From: Pseudobacteroides cellulosolvens ATCC 35603 = DSM 2933
Lineage (GTDB): Bacteria; Bacillota; Clostridia; Acetivibrionales; DSM-2933
Direction of reading: 5' to 3'
Assembly: GCF_001262605.1 (NCBI RefSeq)
Contig: NZ_LGTC01000001.1
Coordinates: 806,001 to 870,000, forward strand
Length of the DNA stretch: 64,000 bases
The notes under the pieces are model-generated. The model saw only the letters and a list, made by a program, of their open reading frames with translations, was not told the DNA's origin and searched no databases. Both the position numbers and the translations under genes were made by a program. Shown piece by piece: positions 1 to 10,200 of the stretch; position 1 is the first letter of the stretch, and every line of letters starts with the position of its first letter.

Positions 1-264
1 ACAAATGATGAAAGAAATGAAAAAATGGAAATAGAATACTATTTGCTAGAAAGTGACAGCTTTGGTTCGGATGCAGCATATGGGCAAAAGGTATACGGAA
101 TAGAAATTATTAAAAAAACAGAAGAAGATGACATCGAATCAGAATTCGTGAGAAATCTATCAACAAGTGTTGACAGTGTTAGCAGCATATTGGATAAGAT
201 GGTGAAGAACTCAGTAACGCCTGTTGCATTGCCATTTGTTCTCGATGACTTGATTGGAGTATGA
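1..264 (+). CDS. C-terminal part of a small conserved clostridial protein (DUF6514-like)
   Basis: The reading frame is open to the window edge. The first Met is at 25, but codons before it are also open, so the true start may lie outside. The visible 79 residues are acidic, begin with a YYLLESDSFG-like stretch containing YGQKVYGIEI, and end DDLIGV. This pattern recalls the DUF6514 family of short clostridial proteins of unknown role; that match is from memory and uncertain. No signal peptide or membrane segment is visible. A good terminator follows, so it ends its transcription unit. Confidence 0.5.
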   Translation, partial: TNDERNEKMEIEYYLLESDSFGSDAAYGQKVYGIEIIKKTEEDDIESEFVRNLSTSVDSVSSILDKMVKNSVTPVALPFVLDDLIGV

Positions 265-344
265 CATTTTTTGAGTAACATAAATAATAATAATCACATT
301 AAGATCACTATTAATCTTACACATTATTTTTTAGACATAAAAAG

Positions 345-374
345 GAGCGGCCTTAAAATTAGGGGCCGTTTTTT
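345..374 (+). terminator. Rho-independent terminator
   Basis: CGGCC (348-352) pairs with GGCCG (364-368) around an AT-rich loop and is followed by a run of T. It closes the gene ending at 264. Confidence 0.8.
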
Positions 375-434
375 ATTTCAGACCTAAAAATAATATAAAA
401 AAGTTTCTCAGATTGCTGTAAAATGCCAAAAAAC

Positions 435-463
435 TTGAATATTTAATCTGTTAATGATATAGT
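435..463 (+). promoter_or_regulatory. SigA-type promoter for dgt
   Basis: TTGAAT (435-440) and TATAGT (458-463) are 17 bases apart, and a TATAAT-like stretch follows. The site lies about 60 bases before the dgt start. Confidence 0.55.
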
Positions 464-520
464 ATATAATAATTTTATCGTAATATTACAATTTAGCATT
501 GTAAAGGAGATGTATGCTTT

Positions 521-1519
521 ATGTCAATCCGAGAAGATTACGAATCCTTTGAAGAAAAATTTTTATCTGAGTTTGCTATAAAGAGCAATAAAACAAAAGG
601 TCGAGAAAAGGAAGAAGTGAAGTGTACGGTCAGGACTGACTTCCAGAGGGATAGGGACAGAATAGTATACAGCAAGGCATTTAGACGACTGAAACATAAG
701 ACACAAGTTTTTATATCTCCTGAAGGGGATCATTACAGGACAAGATTAACTCATACACTTGAGGTTTCACAGATTGCTCGTACATTGGCAAGAAGCCTAA
801 GGTTAAATGAAGACCTTACAGAGGCTATAGCACTAGGACACGATCTAGGGCATACACCCTTTGGGCACTCAGGGGAAATGGTTTTGGACAGGGTTTGCCC
901 CCATGGGTTTAAGCATAATGAGCAAAGCCTGCGTGTGGTGGATATTTTAGAAAGAGAAGAGGGCCTTAATCTTACATGGGAGGTTAGGGACGGTATAAGG
1001 AATCATACAGGGAAAAATATAGCTTCCACATTGGAAGGGCAGCTGGTAAAATTTGCAGATAGAATAGCTTATATAAATCACGACATAGAAGATGCAATTC
1101 GCGGAAAAGTCCTTACGGAAGACATGTTGCCTAAGGAATGCGTAAATGTGTTGGGCAAAAGCTCAAGTAAAAGAATAAACAACATGATTATAAATATCAT
1201 TGAAAACAGCACCAATAAAGAAAGAATTTCAATGAGTGAAGAGTTTCAAAAGGCCAAGGATGAGCTGAGGCAGTATATGTTTGAAAATGTCTACGTTGGA
1301 TCCATTGTTAAAAAGGATGAGATTAAGGCACAAAATATAGTGGCTGAATTGTATCGATATCTTGTAAAAACACCTGAGCTTATACCTAAGGAAACGGCAA
1401 AATGGCTTGACAGATATGGGATTGACAGAGTAGTATGCGACTATGTAGCGGGAATGACAGATAGATATGCAGTAAAAAAATTCCATGACATATTTATTCC
1501 AGAGTCATGGAGATTTTGA
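521..1519 (+). CDS. dgt: dGTPase-like HD-domain deoxynucleoside triphosphate triphosphohydrolase
   Basis: Cytosolic enzyme expected to hydrolyse dNTPs to deoxynucleosides plus triphosphate. The 332-residue protein has the family signature FRRLKHKTQVF (about residues 54-64), then the HD metal site: H78 in RTRLTHTLEV, H107-D108 in the GHDLGHTPFGH motif, and a late Asp in INHDIEDA. Length fits the short bacterial dGTPase-like class. The start is chosen because AAAGGAGA lies about 10 bases upstream of ATG 521. It precedes dnaG, as often seen in clostridia, but is separated from it by a terminator. dGTP as the actual substrate is inferred from the family. Confidence 0.9.
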   Translation: MSIREDYESFEEKFLSEFAIKSNKTKGREKEEVKCTVRTDFQRDRDRIVYSKAFRRLKHKTQVFISPEGDHYRTRLTHTLEVSQIARTLARSLRLNEDLTEAIALGHDLGHTPFGHSGEMVLDRVCPHGFKHNEQSLRVVDILEREEGLNLTWEVRDGIRNHTGKNIASTLEGQLVKFADRIAYINHDIEDAIRGKVLTEDMLPKECVNVLGKSSSKRINNMIINIIENSTNKERISMSEEFQKAKDELRQYMFENVYVGSIVKKDEIKAQNIVAELYRYLVKTPELIPKETAKWLDRYGIDRVVCDYVAGMTDRYAVKKFHDIFIPESWRF

Positions 1520-1549
1520 TAATATTAGTAATTGATATATTAATATAAC

Positions 1550-1604
1550 AATCCCCTAATATTTATTGTTAGCAATGTTAAAAAATAAATATTAGGGGAT
1601 TCTA
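1550..1604. terminator. Long inverted-repeat terminator after dgt
   Basis: A perfect 17-base inverted repeat (1550-1566 with 1585-1601) containing ATCCCCTAAT is followed by T-rich sequence. Its symmetry could let it act in both directions. Confidence 0.8.
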
Positions 1605-1947
1605 TTGATATTTTTAAATAAATTTGGATGAAAGGTATATGATTGTAAAAATAAAGAAAAATATAATTAATTGATCACTAAGATATTTGTAAAAACAATG
1701 AAATATAAATAGCTTTTAATATATAATAGCAACTATTTAATAAAATTCTTTTATTTATTTTAATAAATAGTTGTGAAAATATAAATAATTATATTAAAAT
1801 ATATAAAATAATGAAAAAAAGAAGGAATATTTATAAATATGTCGAAGAAATACTTATAATTAAGACTTTTATTAAATGTTTAGGAAATTAGGACTTGAAA
1901 AATTAGTGTTTTTTATATATGGTATATATGGTTGTTGAGGTTGTTAA
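1605..1947. other. AT-rich intergenic region before dnaG
   Basis: About 340 bases of very AT-rich DNA between the dgt terminator and dnaG. It presumably holds the promoter of the dnaG-rpoD operon. Many near-consensus -10 sequences occur, so no single promoter can be chosen. No gene is visible. Confidence 0.5.
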
Positions 1948-3759
1948 ATGCGTTTAAGTGATGAACAGATTGAAGAAATAAGAATTAATAATGATATTGT
2001 TGATGTAATAGGTGAATACGTGAGATTGGAACGAAAGGGGCAATACCTTTTTGGTTTGTGTCCTTTCCATAAAGAAAAAACGCCTTCATTTAGTGTAACA
2101 CCATCCAGACAGATGTTCAGATGTTTTGGATGCGGAAAAGGCGGGAATGTATTTCATTTTATTATGAACGCTGAAAACCTTGATTTTATAGAAGCAGTTA
2201 GGCTACTAGCCGATAGGGCTAGAATACAGTTACCGGAAGGTGATAGTGAAGAAGAAAAAAGAACTCAGAAGCTTAAGCAAGAGATTTTGAAAATTAATGT
2301 CGAAACTGCACGTTTTTTTCATAAGCAATTGAATTCGCCAAAAGGTGAGATAGCATTAAAGTATTTAAATAACCGAAAAATTAGTGAAAATACAATAAGA
2401 AAATTTGGAATCGGTTATTCCCTGGATGATTGGGACTTACTGCACAAACATTTAAGCACTTTGGGGTTTTCGTATGAAGCTTTAAAAGAAAGCGGCTTAT
2501 TGATTCCCAATAAAAACGGCGGGTATTTTGACAGATTTAGAGGAAGGGTTATATTTCCTATATTTGATTTAAGAGGAAATGTAATCGGTTTTGGCGGAAG
2601 GATTATAGGGGATGCAAAAACTGATAATATGGGTTATAAAGAACCTAAGTATATGAACTCTCCCGAAACCTTAGTTTATAATAAGGGAAGAAATCTGTAT
2701 GCATTAAATTATGCTAAAAACTCAGGTGATAATACTCTCATTATTGTTGAGGGTTATATGGATGTAATATCTTTACACCAGAATGGCATAATAAATACTG
2801 TAGCTTCTCTTGGTACAGCACTGACGGAAAGTCAGGGCAGAATATTAAAAAAATATGCTGAAGAAATAATTATCTGTTATGATGCGGATATGGCTGGTCA
2901 ATCAGCAGCAATGCGAGGTCTTGACCTGTTGAACGATATTGGATGTAATGTTAAAGTACTGACGGTACCGGATGGAAAAGATCCGGATGAGTTCATCAAA
3001 AAAAATGGCCAAGCCGCCTTTAGAAAGCTTATTGAAGGCTCACTGTCACTTATTGAATACAAGATTAAGTATCTAAAGAACCAAATAGATGTGGAAACAA
3101 CTGACGGAAAATTAAAATTTTTAAACAAGACTGCAGATGTTCTCACAAAAGTTGACAATAGGCTTGAAAGAGAAATAAATATTAAAAAGCTTTCTAAAGA
3201 TTATGGTATATCTGAGGAATCTCTGTATGCTGAGGTTATGAAAAGAACCAAGCCGAAAGGTGAAATAAAAAAATCTATTATTGATATGAAAGGTTTTAAA
3301 GACAATAAAAGCGTTAATAATAGTGAAAATAGAGATTTGGATAAGCTAATACACTTGGAAAGAATGCTTATAATGCTCTTTTCAATTGACAATAGTGTTT
3401 ACAAACTAATTAAAGACAGGATAAACAGGGATTATTTCATTGATGAAAACAGGCAAATTGCTTCAATTGTATTGGATAAGCTTGAGAATAATAAGGGCAT
3501 TGTAGCTGCAGAACTATTTAGTGTCATAGGGACAGAGGCAGCAAATGAGTATTCAAGAATAATTCAAGATGAATGCAATTTTGAAGACAATAAAAAGGCT
3601 GTTTTAGATATATTAAAAAAGATTGAAATTATCAAACTTGAAAAAAGACGCAAGGAAATCTTAGAACTTTTAAGTGGTAAAAATGATTTAATAGAAGGAG
3701 ATGTTGAACAATTAAAAGAGGAACTGAAGCTGTTATTACAGAAGCAAAAAAGCCTTTAA
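1948..3759 (+). CDS. dnaG: DNA primase
   Basis: Makes RNA primers for chromosome replication and works with the DnaB helicase. The 603-residue protein has the CHC2 zinc-binding domain at the N-terminus (C38, H41, C59, C62, in CPFHKEKTPSF and CFGCGKGG), the catalytic core with the RGRVIFPIFD motif, and the TOPRIM domain with IIVEGYMDVI and an acidic YDAD motif. The C-terminal helicase-binding part is low in complexity and Lys/Glu rich. Length is normal. A gap of only 30 bases leads to rpoD, the classical macromolecular-synthesis operon order. Confidence 0.97.
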   Translation: MRLSDEQIEEIRINNDIVDVIGEYVRLERKGQYLFGLCPFHKEKTPSFSVTPSRQMFRCFGCGKGGNVFHFIMNAENLDFIEAVRLLADRARIQLPEGDSEEEKRTQKLKQEILKINVETARFFHKQLNSPKGEIALKYLNNRKISENTIRKFGIGYSLDDWDLLHKHLSTLGFSYEALKESGLLIPNKNGGYFDRFRGRVIFPIFDLRGNVIGFGGRIIGDAKTDNMGYKEPKYMNSPETLVYNKGRNLYALNYAKNSGDNTLIIVEGYMDVISLHQNGIINTVASLGTALTESQGRILKKYAEEIIICYDADMAGQSAAMRGLDLLNDIGCNVKVLTVPDGKDPDEFIKKNGQAAFRKLIEGSLSLIEYKIKYLKNQIDVETTDGKLKFLNKTADVLTKVDNRLEREINIKKLSKDYGISEESLYAEVMKRTKPKGEIKKSIIDMKGFKDNKSVNNSENRDLDKLIHLERMLIMLFSIDNSVYKLIKDRINRDYFIDENRQIASIVLDKLENNKGIVAAELFSVIGTEAANEYSRIIQDECNFEDNKKAVLDILKKIEIIKLEKRRKEILELLSGKNDLIEGDVEQLKEELKLLLQKQKSL

Positions 3760-3789
3760 ATATGAGTTGTGTTGAAGGGAGGGTAACTG

Positions 3790-4869
3790 TTGAAACCAAA
3801 CAATGAGAGCAGGAAAGCAGTATTAAAAGAGTTGGTCGACAGAGGTAAGGCTAAAGGAATGCTGACATATAAAGAAATTATGGATGCATTTGAAGAGATT
3901 GATCTTGAGCCTGATCAAATAGAGAAAATATATGAAACATTAGAAAATGTAGGTATAGATGTAGTTGGAGATATAGATGCTGAGATAGAAGACATTCAAT
4001 TGACTGAAGAGGATCTTGATATTTCCATTCCGGAGGGCATCAGCATAGATGACCCTGTCAGGATGTATTTGAAGGAAATTGGAAAGGTGCCCCTATTATC
4101 GGCTGATGAGGAAATAGATCTTGCAAGAAGGATGGAAAAAGGCGATGCGGAAGCAAAACGCCGTTTAGCTGAAGCAAATTTAAGACTTGTTGTCAGCATA
4201 GCCAAGAGATATGTAGGAAGAGGAATGCTATTTCTGGACTTGATCCAGGAAGGTAATCTGGGACTTATTAAAGCAGTTGAAAAGTTTGATTATACAAAGG
4301 GTTATAAATTCAGTACCTATGCAACCTGGTGGATAAGACAAGCCATAACCAGAGCAATAGCGGATCAGGCACGTACAATAAGGATACCTGTTCATATGGT
4401 TGAAACCATAAACAAGCTTATTAGGGTGTCGAGACAGCTATTACAAGAGCTTGGAAGAGAGCCTGCACCTGAAGAAATTGCTAAGGAAATGGGAATGTCT
4501 GTTGACAAGGTCAGGGAGATTATGAAGATATCTCAGGAGCCTGTTTCTTTGGAAACACCTATTGGTGAAGAAGAAGACAGTCATTTGGGAGATTTTATCC
4601 CGGATGATGATGCTCCGGCACCTGCTGAAGCTGCTGCATTTACTTTATTAAAAGAGCAGCTTATAGATGTACTTGATACTCTTACAGCAAGGGAAGAAAA
4701 GGTATTAAGACTTCGTTTCGGCTTGGATGACGGAAGAGCCCGCACCCTTGAAGAAGTTGGTAAGGAATTTAACGTTACCAGGGAAAGAATTCGTCAGATC
4801 GAAGCAAAGGCGTTAAGAAAACTAAGGCATCCCAGCAGGAGCAAAAAGTTAAAAGATTACTTGGATTAA
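3790..4869 (+). CDS. rpoD: Primary RNA polymerase sigma factor SigA/RpoD
   Basis: Housekeeping sigma factor that directs RNA polymerase to TTGACA/TATAAT promoters. The 359 residues include region 1.1 (about 1-75), region 1.2 ([11 protein letters not shown], about 88-98), region 2 with the core-binding and -10-reading stretch [20 protein letters not shown] (171-190), region 3, and region 4 with [20 protein letters not shown], which reads the -35 box. The start is a TTG at 3790, preceded by GAAGGGAGG at a good distance. The protein is the short Gram-positive form and is probably cotranscribed with dnaG. Confidence 0.97.
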   Translation: MKPNNESRKAVLKELVDRGKAKGMLTYKEIMDAFEEIDLEPDQIEKIYETLENVGIDVVGDIDAEIEDIQLTEEDLDISIPEGISIDDPVRMYLKEIGKVPLLSADEEIDLARRMEKGDAEAKRRLAEANLRLVVSIAKRYVGRGMLFLDLIQEGNLGLIKAVEKFDYTKGYKFSTYATWWIRQAITRAIADQARTIRIPVHMVETINKLIRVSRQLLQELGREPAPEEIAKEMGMSVDKVREIMKISQEPVSLETPIGEEEDSHLGDFIPDDDAPAPAEAAAFTLLKEQLIDVLDTLTAREEKVLRLRFGLDDGRARTLEEVGKEFNVTRERIRQIEAKALRKLRHPSRSKKLKDYLD

Positions 4870-4893
4870 ACTCGATTAAATCGAGTTTTTTCT
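4869..4893 (+). terminator. Terminator of the dnaG-rpoD operon
   Basis: AACTCGA (4869-4875) pairs with TCGAGTT (4881-4887) and is followed by a T run. It overlaps the rpoD stop codon. Confidence 0.85.
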
Positions 4894-4942
4894 ATGTAAG
4901 TCATTTTTCATTCATACCTAATTACATAATGATTGATGATTG

Positions 4943-6465
4943 CTATACTGCTATATTGCTATACTGAACGGTTCCTCCAGTTACCTGAATCTTATATCCG
5001 AATTTTTCTGTAGTGTCCCAACCGTAAGATTTGGCATTCTTGTATCCACCCATTGTTACATTGCTTATGACTACCGTTACAACACCATTCTTGGGTGCTT
5101 TGGCCAGTTTAAGAGTGGTTTTGCCGCTTGATACAGGTGAACTGAATACTGTAGTGCCGTCTGCAGCTCGGTAAACTATTTGAGCTCTCATATCGGCTGT
5201 AGTTCCATTGCTTCCTTGTAGATCAGGTGCAAAATCTACGGTAACTTCTGTTGCTCCCGAGTTGACCGAAATAGGTATATTATTTCTTCCTGTATATCTT
5301 GGAAGCTTGTTTTTGTCTGGAATCAGTTTCAACAAATGGATATGAACCCTCCCATTTTAGGTCTTCATTAATACGATTAAGGATGGAGATTTGTGTATCT
5401 TTTGATACCTGTGATGTTCCGTTAGATCTCTCATTTAATAGAATATAACCATTTGGAATTGTCAGAGAAGGTTTTCCATATGGATTAATGTTAATTGGTG
5501 TGAGGGGTGGGTTATCTTTCCACACTTCTTTTGTATTGTATTAGTTGGAGCTATTGAAGGATAATTTCCTGGAACTGCATTAAAATGTGCAGCAATGATC
5601 AAAACATCAGACATATTTATAGTCTTGTCATTATTTAAATCACACTCTTCCAAATAATTCGCATCCCCTGACACAGAGTTGAACACTTTGGCGATTTTAA
5701 TTACTTCAGTCATGTTAAAGAGGTTGTGTATTGGAAGTTCCACCAATTTTCGCCGCAAATGGTCACTGGATTGGCGTAGTAATACCATGCAGGTTGTACA
5801 CCCCGGCAGGCTCTTGTCTTATCGTTGATTTTTGACATCATGGTTTTGTTATTATTCATTTTTGCAAGTGTGTAGACTGCTTCCTCGCCTGTATTGTCAT
5901 AACTGTATTCTGAACCGTAAGGATATTTGGTGTTTTAGAAGTTGTTATACTTTGTAGCCATCTTTTTAACAATGTCGTTGGCCTCAGTTGTATAACCCTC
6001 ATCCTTTAAAGCTTGTATGATTTCAGGCGTGGTCAGCTCACCCATAAGGCCGGTATTCCATTTGCCATAGGAGGTAGTCATTAACCAGGGAGTAGGTTTC
6101 TGTTAGCTGGAAATTCTTAATTCCCTGGGAATTGCCCGAGTTCTGATAACTAACCGTCACAGTGCTGCCGCTCTGGCTTTGCTGCCTCACATCTCCGGAT
6201 TGGTTTGTAAATGCTTTAGTCCAAGCCCCCGTGCCAAGTCTATAGGTGAACATAAGCTCTCCAAGCCATTGATGGTCGGAAGTATATCAATTATATCTTT
6301 CTTGTAATATTCTACCATATTTTGAGCATTTCGTCCGTTTATGTACTTTAATTGCATTTGATTTTTAAATATTGAATCACTATAGACTTGCTTGAATAAA
6401 TACCTAAAATATAGTACTATGTAGTTAACATAATAAATTTTTGTCGATAACTTTAAAAAAATCAA
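4943..6465 (-). pseudogene. Decayed cellulosomal protein with dockerin (DUF5695-like remnant)
   Basis: Several minus-strand reading frames line up as pieces of one secreted protein. From the N-terminal side they are a fragment with LMFTYRLGTGAWTKAF (near 6250), a block with KYPYGSEYSYDNTGEEAVY (near 5900) interrupted by an in-frame stop at about 5935, a type I dockerin (second repeat CDLNNDKTINMSDVLIIAAHFN, near 5570-5650), and a beta-rich C-terminal domain ending KIQVTGGTVQYSNIAV. At least four frameshifts or stops and a large internal loss are visible. The catalytic fragment resembles DUF5695-type large secreted proteins and the tail resembles domains of DUF6055-type proteins; both are tentative. 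The intact parent would have been a cellulosome subunit. Confidence 0.7.
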
Positions 6466-6573
6466 AGTGATAAATCTTTAAACTAAGCCTTTAAATATAG
6501 ATAATATTAGCTCTTGAACTTTAGGGAGCTAATTAACTTTTAATATAAATTAATTTATAGGGGGATGAAAAAA

Positions 6574-7167
6574 TTGAATAAAAGGTTAATCAAAAGGATC
6601 GCGTTATTGATTGTTGTGCCTTTATTGGCCAATATGTTAGTAACTGGTGGGAGTGTTTCTGCAAACACCAGCGATTTTCTCCAAAACGTAGCGGCAACTA
6701 CGACTGCTACAGAAGCATTAGATGAAAATGCATCTGAAACAACTCCTAAAACAACTCCTAAAACAACTCTAGAAATGAATTCTGAAAAAGCATCAGGAGA
6801 GGCAGCTGAACCTATCATAGACAACATCAAAACCAATACCAATATGCCTTATGAATCTTCGGTTCAACAAAACGGTATTGTACTGCCTCTCATTGATAAA
6901 AAAGAGGGAACGGATAGTGATGCCAGCCTTAAAAAGTCCACTACCGCTAAGGCAGACATATTAAGGCAGGTATTACCCAAAGAGGTAAAGACTGGTGGTA
7001 TTTTATCAAAAAGTAGAACACTAAAGTCACTTTCCTCAATGGATATACCTGATGATGCCATCAATGTTAATGAAAATGAAGTGAAAATTCTAAATGAAAA
7101 CAGCAGTGAGTATAAATCATACTATACGTTTGTATTTACCCTGATACCACGGATTATTATAAAATAA
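6574..7167 (+). CDS. N-terminal portion of the giant SLH surface protein (signal peptide), cut off by a frameshift
   Basis: A signal peptide is visible: basic MNKRLIKRIA, a hydrophobic LLIVVPLLANMLV core, and likely cleavage after VSA. A Thr/Glu/Ala-rich stretch with repeated TTPKTTPKTT follows. An ATG at 6565 sits only one base after the GGGGG Shine-Dalgarno run, so TTG 6574 is the better start. The frame ends at 7167. From about 7131 the sequence makes sense only in the frame of the next large gene (PDTTDYYKITASSIKIP leads into it without a stop). The two parts therefore look like one gene with a shift near 7131-7143. No classical slippery heptamer is visible there, so mutation or a base-calling error is likelier than programmed frameshifting. 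Confidence 0.75.
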   Translation: MNKRLIKRIALLIVVPLLANMLVTGGSVSANTSDFLQNVAATTTATEALDENASETTPKTTPKTTLEMNSEKASGEAAEPIIDNIKTNTNMPYESSVQQNGIVLPLIDKKEGTDSDASLKKSTTAKADILRQVLPKEVKTGGILSKSRTLKSLSSMDIPDDAINVNENEVKILNENSSEYKSYYTFVFTLIPRIIIK

Positions 7168-7250
7168 CTGCATCAAGTATAAAGATTCCATACATATACG
7201 TAAACGATAGTCAGAATAACACTATAGGATGGAACAGGACTTATCCCCAA

Positions 7251-10200
7251 ATGAGCGATTCCATTGCGTGTAAGATGTATAAGGGGCAGCAGTATTTGAT
7301 TAATCTCTCTTCGGTTAGCTCAGACGATGCAACGGAGTTTTCCGTCAAAAAGTATAGATCAAATGCAAATTCTTTTACATATACATTTGTTGATAATACA
7401 TATACGGGTGATGAAAACGCTTCAATTGTTGTTACCCTTCCTAACATTTCGGCTGATAAGCTTTATGGAATATTGGATAGAGACATACTTATAAGGGCAG
7501 AGCTGTTTAAGGGCGATGAATTGATAGATAAAATATCTGAAATTCCTGCACAATCCATAAGAGGAGCTATGGGAACACCTGATGATAACATACTGCAGTT
7601 TGTTTGTGAGTTTGGTAGGGCTGTGGAACATGATGAATATACAATAAAAATTACCTGCTATGATAATGAAGGCAATATAGTAATAGATACATGTGAAAGT
7701 ATAATTGAAGTTGGAAGTTCCACTTTCTTGTATGTTCCTTCGCAAAGCATAGTGTTTAAGTCTAATTCTTATAATGGTCAGCAAAGGGTCTATTTCAAAG
7801 GAGTAAATACTGATAAAGGCAAGTTTATTGTATTTGACGGTGATAGAATAATCGGCACAAGTGCCGATACCAGTACAGGAAGTACATATACGCAGCATGA
7901 AGATTTGTTTGAAAATTATTATTCAATAAACCATTATGAATACGACACATCAAAATTTGTTAAAAAATTATACTATGCAGATATTCCAGATTTATCCTTT
8001 GTAGAGCCTCTACAAGAGGGCAAGGATTATAAACTGAAAATGGTTGCAGGTGTCGGTGAGTTTGGCACCAATGCAAAAATTATTCCAACAAAAGGACTTG
8101 TGCTTAACAATATTTCTTATGATTCACTTTATAACAGCAGCTCCAAGCTCACTGTTTATGCCGAGTTTTACAACTTCGGCAGCATTAAACCCAATGATAT
8201 TTCAGTAGAGCTTATAGACTTAGCAGGAGAGATTGTAGCTTCACAGGTTGATTATGCATATGATTCCTATTACTCAGGAACAGATAATATAACATATATT
8301 CGTTATAATTTACGCATAAATAAACCGCTTGAAGCTACAAAAAAGTATAGTGTAAGAATCAACTACCTGGGGAAGTTATATTTAAATACAGCAGGAACTT
8401 ACATAGAAGCTTATCCAAATGGTGATTACCTGAACTTAAAATCCCCCACTGTATTGGATGCTGAAAAATTAAAAATAAGTATTCCAACATATCAATGTGA
8501 TAACAAACTGGATTATGATGTAATTCTTTATAGAGAAAGCCAATCGTTAAGTGTGCCAATTTCCCAGGTTACAGGGGCTAAACCGGATAACAACGGCACC
8601 TTTGTGATAGATTTCCCTCAGGATAATGGTCTGCCAATTCTTATTCCCGGTGCATCATACTATATTGAATTTAAATACAAAAGGCCTTCATATAACAATG
8701 AAGTAGTTACTTCGAGCATTGGTTTTAGCATGCCGCAGACAACTGTTTCAAATGTATCAAAAAATATTACTTTTTATCCTCCTGCATTACCTGCAGAAGG
8801 GGAGATTGAATTTACCATAAGCGGCTACGAAATAGAAAACGGAATAATGGGAACTGATAACAGCAAAATAAATATTGAGCTTGTTGCAAATAATGAGATT
8901 TATGGATCGGTAATTAAAGACACCATAAAAAAGAGTGCATCCCTTTATGATGTTAATTCCCATTATAGCATGAGTCAGATAATGATATCAGGAAAGCTGC
9001 AGTTACAAAAAGCATTAGTTGATGATGTCCAATACTTTATAAGAATTAACGGCAGTGATTATGAATATTTTTACAAATCATCAAAACCATATATTGACGA
9101 AAACTCATTAAACATACAGCATTATTGTTCCTATTCTACATATAAAAATTCTTTGGGAACTGATTGTCTGCTGTATGATTTGTCCTTCAAGGAACCGTTA
9201 GAGTTAAATTATGGTTTTATAAAGAACGTACCTGAAGATTACAAGCTAGTGCTAAAAGATGCAGAAAATAATCAGGAGATTGAATTAGGCACATGGAAAA
9301 CTGAAAAAACTTACTTTGATGGGGAATATAAAGATATTTCCATAGAGGTTGATTTGTCACAAGTTGCACAAGACAGAGTTTTTGAATTGTGCTTAAAAGC
9401 CGGCGAAAATTTTTACAGTCTTAATAAATTCATCAAATTGATTAAGCCCTATGAGGCACCTTCCTTTAGTGTACACGAGGCTGTATACGGAAGTGATAGG
9501 GTTACATTGTCATTGCCTTTATGTTATGATATTGATTCACTATCTTTTGATGTAAAAGATTCTTTTGATATGGTTTATGACTTAAGTGTGGTTCCTGGTA
9601 GTTTGAAAAGAGATTCAGATGCTATTTACATGGATGTGAAAACAGATATCCCTTTAAGTTATGGGGGATATACATTACGCATGTATGGTGCCGACAATAC
9701 AATTAAATATACTGTGCAGTATACAGTTTCCCAAAAAAGCAGCAGTCCTTTTATAGATCATATTAAAAATGGGGTGCCATATCTTATCTATGGTAAAGAC
9801 CTTAGTGATGAAGGGGTTTATACTGCGGATATTACTGATTATAATAATGTAACAAGGGTTAAAGGTGATATTACACTTACAAAGAAACATGGAGAAAATG
9901 TTTTGGAGCTGGATGAAAACAGTCTTCAAGGTTTGCCAATCGGAAACTATAATGTTGCAGTAAAACTCAATGGAAGCACTATAGGGGTTGCCTACTTTTA
10001 TTACTCAGGTCCCATGATGTTAAAGCCCTTAATATCAGCAAAGGAATGGATAGATTCACCTGAAAAAAGTCCATTAATAGCAAGTAATAATGTAGAATTA
10101 ATTATAAAGACCATGTATTATAACAAGGTTCGGTTTGCCGAAAGCCTGGAAAAGCTAAAAGAAATGAGTTACCAACCTGTAACAAACAGCATCAATTACA

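Noticed and set aside
6555..6842. Minus-strand open frame opposite the SLH signal peptide
   Set aside because: Antisense to a clear signal peptide and Thr-rich region; no ribosome site.
7130..7145. Programmed -1 frameshift in the SLH giant
   Set aside because: No X-XXY-YYZ heptamer or strong downstream stem is visible.
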